A model generated the notes under the pieces. That model was not told where the DNA came from and made no database searches. It was given only the letters and a program-made list of their open reading frames with translations. From a virus, in IMG/VR virus record IMGVR_UViG_3300037222_000024, positions 1 to 31,789 of that record: 31,789 nt of DNA. One strand, given 5' to 3'. Below are positions 1-5,630 of this stretch, piece after piece; positions within the stretch are counted from its first letter, which is position 1; the number at the start of each line of letters is the position of its first letter. Position numbers and translations under genes: made by a program.

Positions 1-7
1 GGCCATT

Positions 8-85
8 TCAGCGGAAAAACGCCGCCGCCACTTTCGCGACGACGGCGGACAGATAAACGATGATAGCGATCTCGGTGGGCGTCAT
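8..85 (-). CDS. Possible 25-aa single-span membrane peptide
   Basis: A 25-codon frame (MTPTEIAIIVYLSAVVAKVA...) begins one base after the stop codon of the holin-like gene, with GTGAG just ahead of its ATG. It would form one hydrophobic helix at about residues 5-22 and ends in FFR. Tight coupling to the upstream gene and the membrane character suggest an accessory lysis peptide, but nothing this short can be assigned by eye. It could equally be chance. Confidence 0.35.
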   Translation of the reverse strand: MTPTEIAIIVYLSAVVAKVAAAFFR

Positions 86-86
86 C

Positions 87-344
87 TCACTTCGCGGTAG
101 CTTTCGCTGTGGCCTTCACGCTGGCGTCCTCGACTTGTGTCAAAGTCGAATGCGTGGTCGCGTCTTTCCCGACGAGGCCCAGATAGCCGAGAATGAGCCC
201 GAGCACGTCAGGCGCAGTGACCGCCTGCTCCAGCGGGACGCCAGCGGCCATTTGGTGCGCGATAGCGGCGCCCACGGTGAGAAACGCGGCGAGGCCGCCT
301 AGCGTTGTCTTCTTGTTTGCGAGCATCGACTTGAGAAATTCCAT
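87..344 (-). CDS. Holin-like small membrane protein (85 aa)
   Basis: The protein begins with a short basic amphipathic segment (MEFLKSMLANKKTTLGG). One hydrophobic helix follows at about residues 14-32, a second apolar stretch at about 46-60 (APDVLGLILGYLGLVGKDA), and then a polar tail rich in Ala, Lys and Thr. The pattern KKTT-G-hydrophobic helix-hydrophobic loop-GLVGKD is common in short phage holin or holin-accessory proteins encoded beside lysis enzymes. Here it closes the lysis/accessory block, 3 bases downstream of the NlpC-like gene. The holin role is inferred from size, topology and position. No catalytic or binding motif is visible, so it could also be a superinfection-type membrane protein. 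Confidence 0.5.
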   Translation of the reverse strand: MEFLKSMLANKKTTLGGLAAFLTVGAAIAHQMAAGVPLEQAVTAPDVLGLILGYLGLVGKDATTHSTLTQVEDASVKATAKATAK

Positions 345-347
345 GGT

Positions 348-872
348 TTATTTCCTTGTTTCTGGCGGATGAACGATTGCCGCCGGGTGGGCGCTTAGAA
401 TAAGCAGAAGATCCCTCGGCGAGATTTCATGGGCTGGCTCCGACAATGGACGCGGGAAAACGCCGGCCTCGCGGAGAGACAGCGCCGCGAGCATCGAACA
501 GATCATCCCTCCGGGGAACCGCCAGTCGAGGAACAGCGCCTCGCCGTAGACCGCGTTCCAATCATACGGCCTCCCCACTCTGCTGCGGAGATAGGAAATC
601 CAGCGCAGCAAGTCCGTGTCGAAAAGAGGGATGTCGACGAAAATTTGCATCGTCGATGTCGTGTCATAGTCGCCATCGACATGGACGACGCCACGATCAC
701 TCAGCGCCGCGATAATCGATCCGTCAGGTAGGACCATTTCGACGTGAGAGATGCGCGCCATCGTGCGCCAACGGATGAGTCGCCCGAACAGGCTGTGCTC
801 TTGGGTGACAAATCTGAACCGAGCGGTGCGTGGATTGGGTCGCGGAACGATCAGTGGCGCATCGTCCTTCAT
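348..872 (-). CDS. Permuted NlpC/P60-like (YiiX/YebB-type) protein
   Basis: In this 174-residue protein a His-containing strand comes first (residues 41-47, ISHVEMV, His43) and a Cys-containing helix comes later (residues 121-131, GGMICSMLAAL, Cys125). RPYDW lies between them at 101-105. The His-before-Cys order with SHVE and CS motifs is the hallmark of the circularly permuted NlpC/P60 papain-fold superfamily, whose members act on peptidoglycan peptides, lipids or amide bonds. No signal peptide is visible. The start overlaps the end of the papain-like gene by 4 bases (ATGA), so the two are probably translated together. In a phage late region a wall-hydrolase or host-modifying role is plausible. 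The substrate is unknown. Confidence 0.6.
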   Translation of the reverse strand: MKDDAPLIVPRPNPRTARFRFVTQEHSLFGRLIRWRTMARISHVEMVLPDGSIIAALSDRGVVHVDGDYDTTSTMQIFVDIPLFDTDLLRWISYLRSRVGRPYDWNAVYGEALFLDWRFPGGMICSMLAALSLREAGVFPRPLSEPAHEISPRDLLLILSAHPAAIVHPPETRK

Positions 873-1690
873 GCTGCAACCTTTCCACCAATGGCGCCGA
901 AATCAGCGAGCAACTGGCCCCAATTAAAGCCATTCGCGGCCTTACCCACGGCGCGGGAGACGATTTCCGGGGTGAGCACGGTGAACAGGTCGCCCCCGGA
1001 GCCGTGCGACGCATAGGCGGCGACGGCCGCCCATGTCACGAGCCCTCTCATGCCCCACGTATCGATCGTAACGCCTTCGGAGGCGTTGCCCTTGGCAGAG
1101 ACGAAGCAGTGCCCGTTCTGAGGGTCGGGAGCACCAGCGACGCCCCATGTGAAGCCATCTGCCGCCGGCATTGGGTTGATCCAACGGTCGGGGAGATTGA
1201 CGCCGAATAGCAGATTTTCGAATAGCCATGCGGCTGTGGCGCATTCGTCCTTATCGGCGGCGTTGACCGCGAGATAGCCAGCTATCTTGTGGCCCTCAAA
1301 TCCTGATTGCACCCAATAGTTGAGCGCGGTCACTTCGTCGCAGCCGTTGTCCGTGGAGGGATCTCCCGGAACAAATCCGCCGATCGCCCCATACATGGCG
1401 TTGATTTGGTCGTCGGTAAACGCGACGGGCGTCCCTGTGCCGCTCGCCGTGAACACGCCTTCGAGATGCGCCATGCCAGAAATAACGCAACAGCCTTCGA
1501 CGTCGTTAAGATAGACCTTGCTCAGCACGCTCGCCGCCGGCGCGGTGTAATCCCATTCATCCGGCGGCGTGGGGAGCGCGCGCAAGAGATAGCGGTTCAG
1601 CGACAATCGCGGGCCGCGCGCGACCGGCGTCCGGCGCCCAAGTTTGAAGGTTTGGCCGCTGGTCGGTTGCGTGATGGTTTTGACGGTCAT
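869..1690 (-). CDS. Papain-fold-like cysteine peptidase candidate (273 aa)
   Basis: I do not recognise a named family, but the order of motifs matches a papain-like fold. A Cys pair sits at 67-68 in NDVEGCCVISG, a His at 194 in NGHCFV, and DTWG at 210-213 occupies the place of the NSWG motif in C1/C39-type peptidases. This would give a Cys67/68-His194-Asp210 triad. Residues 105-130 (GFVPGDPSTDNGCDEVTALN) look like a conserved substrate-side loop. There is no signal peptide. The gene overlaps both neighbours by 4 bases and so forms a translational unit with the 70-aa membrane protein and the NlpC-like protein. Peptidase activity is inferred from motif spacing alone; an inactive homologue with a structural role is the alternative. 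Confidence 0.5.
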   Translation of the reverse strand: MTVKTITQPTSGQTFKLGRRTPVARGPRLSLNRYLLRALPTPPDEWDYTAPAASVLSKVYLNDVEGCCVISGMAHLEGVFTASGTGTPVAFTDDQINAMYGAIGGFVPGDPSTDNGCDEVTALNYWVQSGFEGHKIAGYLAVNAADKDECATAAWLFENLLFGVNLPDRWINPMPAADGFTWGVAGAPDPQNGHCFVSAKGNASEGVTIDTWGMRGLVTWAAVAAYASHGSGGDLFTVLTPEIVSRAVGKAANGFNWGQLLADFGAIGGKVAA

Positions 1691-1899
1691 GACGCGCTCC
1701 GTGCGTTCTGGGCGAGAATCCGGCGCAACGCTTTAACGTCAACCGGCTTGGTGATGATGACGTATTTCACGATGCATGGCTTTGGCTTTTCGAGATGGCG
1801 CGCAGCAAGCGTGTCGACCTCCGGCACCACGACGCCAACCGCGCTTATCGCGAGGCCGATGAATTGCACGAGACCGATTCCAGCAAGCAGCGCGCCCAT
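1687..1899 (-). CDS. Small membrane protein (70 aa), unknown
   Basis: The first 26 residues are strongly hydrophobic (MGALLAGIGLVQFIGLAISA...), consistent with a signal anchor or single transmembrane helix. A basic, probably cytoplasmic tail follows (HLEKPKPCIVKYVIITKPVDVKAL...). The gene ends by overlapping the start of the papain-like gene (ATGA), which supports translation and co-expression. It may be a membrane partner or anchor for the neighbouring hydrolase-like proteins. No family is recognisable. Confidence 0.55.
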   Translation of the reverse strand: MGALLAGIGLVQFIGLAISAVGVVVPEVDTLAARHLEKPKPCIVKYVIITKPVDVKALRRILAQNARSAS

Positions 1900-1914
1900 G
1901 ATCGTTGTCCCTTA

Positions 1915-2271
1915 TCAGCCCGCGACTGTGTAGCCGTTGGCCTCGGCTTGCGCGATAGTCCAGCCAAGCGCCAAAACGTTAGCCGCCGTGAGCGCCTTCG
2001 GGCCAGTCATGGCCACCGGGGCCGGAGCCACCGGAGCGGCCACGGGTGCCGGAACAAGCGGCTTGCTAGCGAGGCCCAGCGGGTCGAACGGCAACAGCGC
2101 CGCTTTAACATCGGGGTGCTGGAGGGCGGCGAGGCCAGCGGCGGCAAGGCCACCAACAGCCATTTGCTGAAGGACGGTTCCCGCGAAGCCAGACGCCGTG
2201 GTTGACGCGGTATTGCCGAACACACTTCCAAGCGTCCCGATTAAGCTAGTCATGTTAGGAAGAGTAGTCAT
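1915..2271 (-). CDS. Hypothetical Ala/Pro-rich protein (118 aa)
   Basis: The N-terminal part (residues 1-50) is rich in Gly, Thr and Ala with a mildly hydrophobic helix (VLQQMAVGGLAAAGLAALQ). The centre is a Pro/Ala/Val linker (residues 65-88, repeated P-V-A-A-P-V-A-P). The C-terminus (GPKALTAANVLALGWTIAQ) looks like a small helical module. A good Shine-Dalgarno (GGAG, 8 bases from ATG) follows a strong 10-bp hairpin (2288-2321). I recognise no function. The linker layout suggests two small domains joined flexibly, possibly membrane-associated. Confidence 0.55.
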   Translation of the reverse strand: MTTLPNMTSLIGTLGSVFGNTASTTASGFAGTVLQQMAVGGLAAAGLAALQHPDVKAALLPFDPLGLASKPLVPAPVAAPVAPAPVAMTGPKALTAANVLALGWTIAQAEANGYTVAG

Positions 2272-2287
2272 TTCATTTTCTCCAGTT

Positions 2288-2321
2288 GCCGGACGGGGGA
2301 GAAAGCGACGGCCCGTCCGGC
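2288..2321 (-). promoter_or_regulatory. Perfect 10-bp hairpin upstream of the 118-aa gene
   Basis: On the minus strand GCCGGACGGG pairs perfectly with CCCGTCCGGC across a 14-base loop. There is no T-run after the stem, so it is not a standard intrinsic terminator. The stem ends 16 bases before the ATG at 2271 and directly precedes its Shine-Dalgarno. It could be an mRNA-stabilising or processing element, or a Rho/pausing signal. Confidence 0.5.
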
Positions 2322-2359
2322 TACTCCGTCGCTCAGTTCACCGCTTTATGGGCGGCGAT

Positions 2360-2518
2360 TCAATGGCACGGTGGGTGGTTCAAGCAGTCATGCGCCGCGC
2401 GGTGATTCATGACACAGGTTGCCCCGTGGCAGCATACCGAACAGCATTTCACGTCGGCGGCCATAGCCGCTCCAGCGGCGACGAATGCGAAAGCGATCGA
2501 GATGATGATAGCGCGCAT
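2360..2518 (-). CDS. Exported Cys/His-rich microprotein (52 aa)
   Basis: The start at 2518 lies behind GGAGGG and gives a textbook Sec signal peptide: MRAIIISIAFAFVAAGAAMA with a likely cut before ADV. The mature part is only about 32 residues and carries seven Cys and five His (CCSVCCHG, TCVMNH, HDCLNHPPCH). Such density suggests metal binding or several disulfides in the periplasm. A longer in-frame extension upstream exists but would destroy the signal peptide. The gene sits one base after the coiled-coil microprotein, whose tail is also Asp/His-rich. No homologous family comes to mind, and metal binding is an inference. Confidence 0.55.
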   Translation of the reverse strand: MRAIIISIAFAFVAAGAAMAADVKCCSVCCHGATCVMNHRAAHDCLNHPPCH

Positions 2519-2519
2519 G

Positions 2520-2672
2520 TCAGCGCCCTCCTTCGTGATCGTGATCATCGTGGTCATCGCGGCCGCGCTCGTCGAGCCGACCGTCGATGCGGGCAAGCTT
2601 TTCTTCCAACTCGGCGACGCGGGCGGTGAGAGCGGTGATTTCAGCCTGCATTACCTGAATTAGCTGTTCCAT
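2520..2672 (-). CDS. Coiled-coil microprotein with Asp/His tail (50 aa)
   Basis: Residues 1-34 form a clear heptad pattern (MEQLIQVMQAEITALTARVA, then ELEEKLARIDGRLD) typical of a short coiled coil. The C-terminus is DDHDDHDHEGG, a run that could bind divalent metal. AAAGGA lies 7 bases ahead of the ATG, and the stop is 1 base from the next start. Short coiled-coil proteins of the SlyX or spanin-like type occur in phage lysis regions, but this one has no membrane anchor. The function is unknown. Confidence 0.55.
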   Translation of the reverse strand: MEQLIQVMQAEITALTARVAELEEKLARIDGRLDERGRDDHDDHDHEGGR

Positions 2673-2684
2673 TTGGTTGTCCTT

Positions 2685-2807
2685 TCAGTTCACACACACA
2701 ATTTTTCCGCGTTCACAATTACCAGCGGCGCAAGCGGACAGCGCGACCGCGAGGGCAAGCGACGCGGCTATAAGGATGGTGAAGTTGATGGCGAACGCGC
2801 GCATCAT
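2685..2807 (-). CDS. Very small lipoprotein (40 aa)
   Basis: The protein has a short basic N-terminus, a hydrophobic stretch and a perfect lipobox, ALSAC, with the lipidated Cys at residue 26. The mature lipopeptide would have only 15 residues with two further Cys. AGGAGGG lies just upstream; either of two adjacent ATGs (2807 or 2804) could be used. The 4-base overlap with the preceding exported protein recalls the i-spanin/o-spanin (Rz/Rz1) arrangement, but the mature part is shorter than known o-spanins. An entericidin-like toxic lipopeptide is another possibility. Confidence 0.6.
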   Translation of the reverse strand: MMRAFAINFTILIAASLALAVALSACAAGNCERGKIVCVN

Positions 2808-3088
2808 CGCCCTCCTAGCGCATCGTGGAGACACACAGCCGTGACGTATTCGCTCTGCTCCTTCGCGAATATCGGCGCATCCGGGGGAATGCCGACCATC
2901 GCGGCGAGAGTGGTATATTCTGACGCGGCGGAGATGTGGCAGTCTGGGGCGGCTGTGTTGGGGATGCCCCAATCGCGGTAGTCAGGCGTTTCCGCGCGCG
3001 CCAGCCCGACCATCCAGACAAGCACGCCGATGACGATGGCGGCGGCCCAGAACAGCCCGGCGAGTTTCAAAGGTGAGGGTCGGCGCAT
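2804..3088 (-). CDS. Exported or membrane-anchored protein (94 aa)
   Basis: A basic N-terminus (MRRPSPLKLAG) precedes a long hydrophobic helix at about residues 12-31 ending in LARA, so it is either a cleavable signal peptide or a type II anchor. The remaining ~60 residues are periplasmic and contain two Cys (DCHISAASEY and AVCLHD) that could form a disulfide. It starts 3 bases after the lysozyme-like gene ends and overlaps the lipoprotein gene by 4 bases. The position suits an inner-membrane spanin subunit, but no long coiled coil is present, so that role is doubtful. Confidence 0.55.
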   Translation of the reverse strand: MRRPSPLKLAGLFWAAAIVIGVLVWMVGLARAETPDYRDWGIPNTAAPDCHISAASEYTTLAAMVGIPPDAPIFAKEQSEYVTAVCLHDALGGR

Positions 3089-3091
3089 CGA

Positions 3092-3559
3092 TCATCCCCC
3101 GTGCTGTTGCATGAAGTAACTCGCCCAGAACACAGCGCGATTGCCGCGTTTGACGTTCTGGCCCAACGCTCCAGGTCGTTCATACCAAGCGCTGGCCGCG
3201 AATCCAGCATCGTATGAAGTCTTCGCCGCTTGGATCATTTTGAGCGCGTGCGATTCTGAATGTTGAAGCTCCCACCAAACAGCTTCGAGTTGCTTGACCA
3301 GGGGCGGCAGCTTGGAAACATCGATCCCGCAACCCGGCCATTGCTCGTCGCCATCGCGGATCAAGATGATGCGGACCATGCGGAGCTGATGCAGCCCGAA
3401 GGATTTGCCGTGGTCGCCAATTGCGCCCGGATCGAGCGATGACTCCGAGTCAGCTTGCGCGAGCATGGCCGCCGCGAAGATCGGCGTTTGCTTTTCGGAA
3501 AGCCAGAAGGCGTGAATCGCCTTGGCGTTCGCGTAATATTGGGTTTGCGTGATGGTCAT
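3092..3559 (-). CDS. Lysozyme-like/lytic transglycosylase-fold endolysin candidate
   Basis: The 155-residue protein carries AAMLAQADSESSLDPGAIGD followed by GKSFGLHQLR. This fits the catalytic-Glu helix (Glu39) and the G-x-x-Q strand of the lysozyme-like superfamily, closest in style to phage-tail-type lysozymes. A second structural region contains SYDAGFAASAWYERPGALGQ, again typical of muramidase folds. There is no signal peptide, so access to the wall would need a holin. The gene overlaps the 38-aa ORF by 4 bases and lies in the same unit as the amidase, so the phage carries both glycan and peptide-bond cleaving candidates. Muramidase versus transglycosylase activity cannot be told from sequence. 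Confidence 0.65.
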   Translation of the reverse strand: MTITQTQYYANAKAIHAFWLSEKQTPIFAAAMLAQADSESSLDPGAIGDHGKSFGLHQLRMVRIILIRDGDEQWPGCGIDVSKLPPLVKQLEAVWWELQHSESHALKMIQAAKTSYDAGFAASAWYERPGALGQNVKRGNRAVFWASYFMQQHGG

Positions 3560-3672
3560 TGAGATTCCTCATTGATATTAGCGGCGGGGACATCGCTAAT
3601 ATCCAGGCGCGTCACAGGCGATGGCCAAACAGTCTCACCCGTCGTTGATGCGGTCGTGATGATAAGGACCAT
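3556..3672 (-). CDS. Small conserved-position ORF (38 aa)
   Basis: The peptide MVLIITTASTTGETVWPSPV... begins 2 bases after the amidase stop and overlaps the lysozyme-like start by 4 bases. GGAGAG sits 8 bases before the ATG. The tight fit between two enzyme genes supports translation. It is not clearly membrane-bound and matches no family I know. Confidence 0.5.
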   Translation of the reverse strand: MVLIITTASTTGETVWPSPVTRLDISDVPAANINEESQ

Positions 3673-3674
3673 GA

Positions 3675-4235
3675 TTAGCTCTCCGCAGCGGCAAGGCCGC
3701 ATTTCGTGCGCTCGCGTTCCGGCTCCCAAATCGGCGGGAAGTTGCCCTTCTCGTAAGCAGCCGTGACAAGCGTGACGAACTGCTGCCACTTCGCCGGATC
3801 GGTGCAAGGATCTCTGTGCCCTCCACCGGCTTTCCCGAGGTCGTAATGCGAGCAGAACCCCGGCCCGACGCCGGCGCGCGCCCAACGCAACGGGATTTGA
3901 AGATGATGGAGGTGGAATGCGATGATGTTGGCGGCGGCTTCCCATTCGACGCTCGCGAATCCCTTGGCCGCGAAGCCGCCCATTTCGAAGCCGACCGACC
4001 GAGAATTGAAGGCGACGCAATGCCAAGCCTTGTCGGCGACGTCGACCATCTGCGTCACTTCCGAGCCGTCTTCCTTGATGACGAAGTGCGCGGAGACGTT
4101 GGATCGCTTTTGCGCGAACCAATCGATGGAGCCCGCGTAGGAGCCCTCGCAATCGTGCAGACACAGCAAATCTACACGCGCTCCATTTCGCGAAGAGAAA
4201 TTTGGGCTCGGCTTCCATTTAAGCGGAGGGAGCAT
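3675..4235 (-). CDS. N-acetylmuramoyl-L-alanine amidase (Amidase_2), endolysin
   Basis: This 186-residue single-domain amidase would cut the bond between MurNAc and the L-Ala of the stem peptide. The Amidase_2 layout is visible: His27 in LLCLHDCEGS, SAHFVI at 48-53, the VGFEM strand with Glu84, SHYDL at 129-133 and GGGHRDP at 137-143. His27 and His140 are the likely zinc ligands, with Cys144 or a nearby Asp as third. There is no signal peptide, so release would depend on a holin. Its first 17 bases overlap the end of the HNH gene. Its first 14 codons nearly duplicate, with different synonymous codons, a truncated amidase start at 4839-4892. The start uses AAGG 7 bases upstream. Confidence 0.85.
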   Translation of the reverse strand: MLPPLKWKPSPNFSSRNGARVDLLCLHDCEGSYAGSIDWFAQKRSNVSAHFVIKEDGSEVTQMVDVADKAWHCVAFNSRSVGFEMGGFAAKGFASVEWEAAANIIAFHLHHLQIPLRWARAGVGPGFCSHYDLGKAGGGHRDPCTDPAKWQQFVTLVTAAYEKGNFPPIWEPERERTKCGLAAAES

Positions 4236-4775
4236 TGCGATGCCTTTCTCTAGCTTTTGCGCCGATCTTGGCGCGCGTTTCCGGCGAGCAAACGCGGCCC
4301 TTTAGAGACGCAGATTGTCTCGCTACACGTTCGGGAGGAGGAGGGCCAAACACTCGTCCTTTGTTTGACCGGCCGTGGAGTATCATGTCGGCCGCGTTCT
4401 CGGCGTGCGTTCCCCATCTCAAGTGCGAACCGGTAATGCACCCAAGGTGGCCGTTGCCGCATCCATGAAGTGTCTCGGCACCCTCAAATGGTTCCGGCCC
4501 ATTAACCGCTCGCAAATTATTCGGCTGACGTATTGGAGGCGTCCATCTTTCCTCATGGCCGCATATCCCTTCGTCTTGGAAAATGGCCAGATAAGACATT
4601 CGTCGCCTTCGTAGTTGATGGCACGCTCAATAAAAGCGGCAGGCGCGCCCTCTTTCGTTCGACCCGCTAGCGGATCGCCATGCCGCCGCATCCTTGCCGC
4701 ATGCAGCTTGCAAAGACCCAATGAATCTTTTGGATTGCCACACCCATCGATCTTGCATATTTTATCCATAGCCAT
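4219..4775 (-). pseudogene. HNH homing endonuclease, split by a 1-base frameshift
   Basis: The first frame, starting at 4775, encodes a zinc finger (Cys7, Cys12, Cys22, His25; C-x4-C-x9-C-x2-H) and RMRRHGDP, then DECLIWPF and YVSRIICERL. The HNH core continues only in another frame: VNGPEPFEGAETLHGCGNGH, then GSHLRWGTHAEN. A NUMOD3-like helical motif follows at the end (SPETRAKIGAKARERH). Restoring one base near 4506-4507 (CGGTTAATG to CGGGTTAATG) joins the frames into ICERVNGPEP and about 185 residues. It may be an inactivating deletion, a sequencing error, or much less likely recoding. The gene lies between a broken and an intact amidase start, fitting a freestanding homing endonuclease. 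Confidence 0.75.
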
Positions 4776-4838
4776 TCCAGCCTCACTGGTTTGCGTTAGA
4801 GGCCGTCGCGGCGCGCAAACGCCCGGCGGCTTCGCTAT

Positions 4839-4892
4839 TTATAAGCAGGAGAAGTTCGGCGACGGTCGCCATTTCAAAGGGGGAAGGCTCAT
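4839..4892 (-). pseudogene. Truncated remnant of the amidase 5' end
   Basis: The frame MSLPPLKWRPSPNFSCL then stops at TAA. Residues 3-15 match the functional amidase N-terminus (LPPLKWKPSPNFS) with only one Arg/Lys change. AAGGA lies 7 bases upstream, and the start overlaps the stop of the preceding 30-aa ORF (ATGA), so this looks like the original amidase start. The match ends just before 4848-4839, marking the left edge of the inserted HNH-bearing segment. Confidence 0.75.
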
Positions 4893-4981
4893 CGTTCGGT
4901 CCTTCGGTTGCCGTAGGTTTTATTTTCAGTTTCGCTGTCGCAATACTCGCGCACGATTTCGAGGAAGTCGGCGCGGTTCAT
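4889..4981 (-). CDS. 30-aa ORF upstream of the original amidase start
   Basis: The peptide MNRADFLEIVREYCDSETEN... is short, acidic and helical. Its stop overlaps the remnant amidase start in an ATGA, which argues that it was translated in the ancestral arrangement. A longer in-frame version beginning at 5083 would overlap the 43-aa membrane protein and is less likely. The function is unknown. Confidence 0.45.
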   Translation of the reverse strand: MNRADFLEIVREYCDSETENKTYGNRRTER

Positions 4982-5049
4982 CGGATCCAAGTCTGAATGA
5001 CAAATGCTCTCAGCCGGCAGAGCGTGGTGTGATCTTGCGGGAGCATCGA

Positions 5050-5181
5050 TCAGCGAGCCAAAGCTTCGGAAATTACAGGCCAAAGATCGCGCGCCAGTTT
5101 AGAGACGAAAATCGCCGCGACCAGACACCCGCCGGCATTGATGATTAGTTGAAGGATGCGCCACTGGTCAGGATTGATCAT
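5050..5181 (-). CDS. Small membrane protein (43 aa), holin/antiholin candidate
   Basis: The sequence MINPDQWRILQLIINAGGCL continues VAAIFVSKLARDLWP, giving one transmembrane helix at about residues 9-27 with a basic flank. GAGG lies 8 bases before the ATG, 9 bases after the stop of the 33-aa ORF. Two consecutive tiny membrane proteins leading into an amidase gene is a typical holin/antiholin position. The function is inferred from topology and place only. Confidence 0.5.
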   Translation of the reverse strand: MINPDQWRILQLIINAGGCLVAAIFVSKLARDLWPVISEALAR

Positions 5182-5190
5182 CTCGCTACC

Positions 5191-5292
5191 TCACGCGCGT
5201 TTGATCCATTCGGCCGCAAACCCCGTCGATAAACCGAGCGCCACGACGGCGAACAGCTGCAAGTAGACCAGATCAACGTGTTCGATGAGCAT
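5191..5292 (-). CDS. Small membrane protein (33 aa), first gene of the lysis block
   Basis: The sequence MLIEHVDLVYLQLFAVVALG continues LSTGFAAEWIKRA: one transmembrane helix with a charged C-terminus. GGAGG precedes the ATG at good spacing. It is the first minus-strand gene after the candidate promoter at 5338-5365, with about a 40-base leader. It is a holin-type or regulatory membrane peptide candidate and is not recognisable further. Confidence 0.5.
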   Translation of the reverse strand: MLIEHVDLVYLQLFAVVALGLSTGFAAEWIKRA

Positions 5293-5332
5293 CGCTCCAT
5301 CCTCCGGTTGCAGGCATGCGTTAACCAGATAT

Positions 5333-5365
5333 TGAGGATTATAATTTACCCTCACGCGGGTTGAA
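5333..5365. promoter_or_regulatory. Candidate bidirectional promoter with operator
   Basis: The core ATTATAAT reads TATAAT on both strands (plus 5340-5345, minus 5338-5343). On the minus strand TTCAAC lies 16 bases upstream as a -35-like element, driving the lysis block. On the plus strand the -35 is poor. The inverted repeat TGAGG-N12-CCTCA (5333-5337 and 5350-5354) brackets the shared -10 and would suit binding of the XRE dimer encoded next door. Confidence 0.5.
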
Positions 5366-5396
5366 ATGCAACATCGAATGTGAGATATTAACAGTC

Positions 5397-5630
5397 ATGC
5401 TAACATGCGGGGCGCAAATCACAGCGGCGCGAGGGCTTATCGGAATGTCGCGGGCGGAGCTTTCAAGGGCTTGCGGCGTTCACATGAACACCTTGACGAC
5501 GATGGAAGGCAAAGGGCTTGAGCAGCTCGACAGCCTCGCGAAGACTATCGCCAAAGTGCAACATGCGTTGGAGGCCCAAGGCGTCGAGTTCTTGAACCAC
5601 GGCCGCCCCGGCGTGCAAATGAAGGGATAG
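5397..5630 (+). CDS. XRE-family HTH transcriptional regulator (77 aa)
   Basis: The protein has an N-terminal helix-turn-helix (ITAARGLIGMSRAELSRACG, then VHMNTLTTMEGKG) and a C-terminal ALEAQGVEFLNHGRPGVQM. Both are signatures of a widespread family of small XRE regulators in alphaproteobacteria. I prefer the ATG at 5397 over 5361 because homologous proteins start close to the HTH and a TATAAT at 5340 would leave almost no leader for the longer form. It is one of only two plus-strand genes and diverges from the leftward lysis block across an inverted repeat. It probably represses itself and/or that block; the target is inferred from position. Confidence 0.75.
   Translation: MLTCGAQITAARGLIGMSRAELSRACGVHMNTLTTMEGKGLEQLDSLAKTIAKVQHALEAQGVEFLNHGRPGVQMKG

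Noticed and set aside
4783-4872. 29-aa ORF MATVAELLLLINSEAAGRL...
   Set aside because: It overlaps the amidase remnant in another frame, in the joint of the inserted segment, and has no good ribosome site; likely a chance ORF.
4219-4892. Group I intron holding the HNH gene in the amidase
   Set aside because: The amidase start is duplicated on the 3' side and the HNH gene runs into it, leaving no space for an intron core; no P7-like paired elements were seen. A freestanding element fits better.
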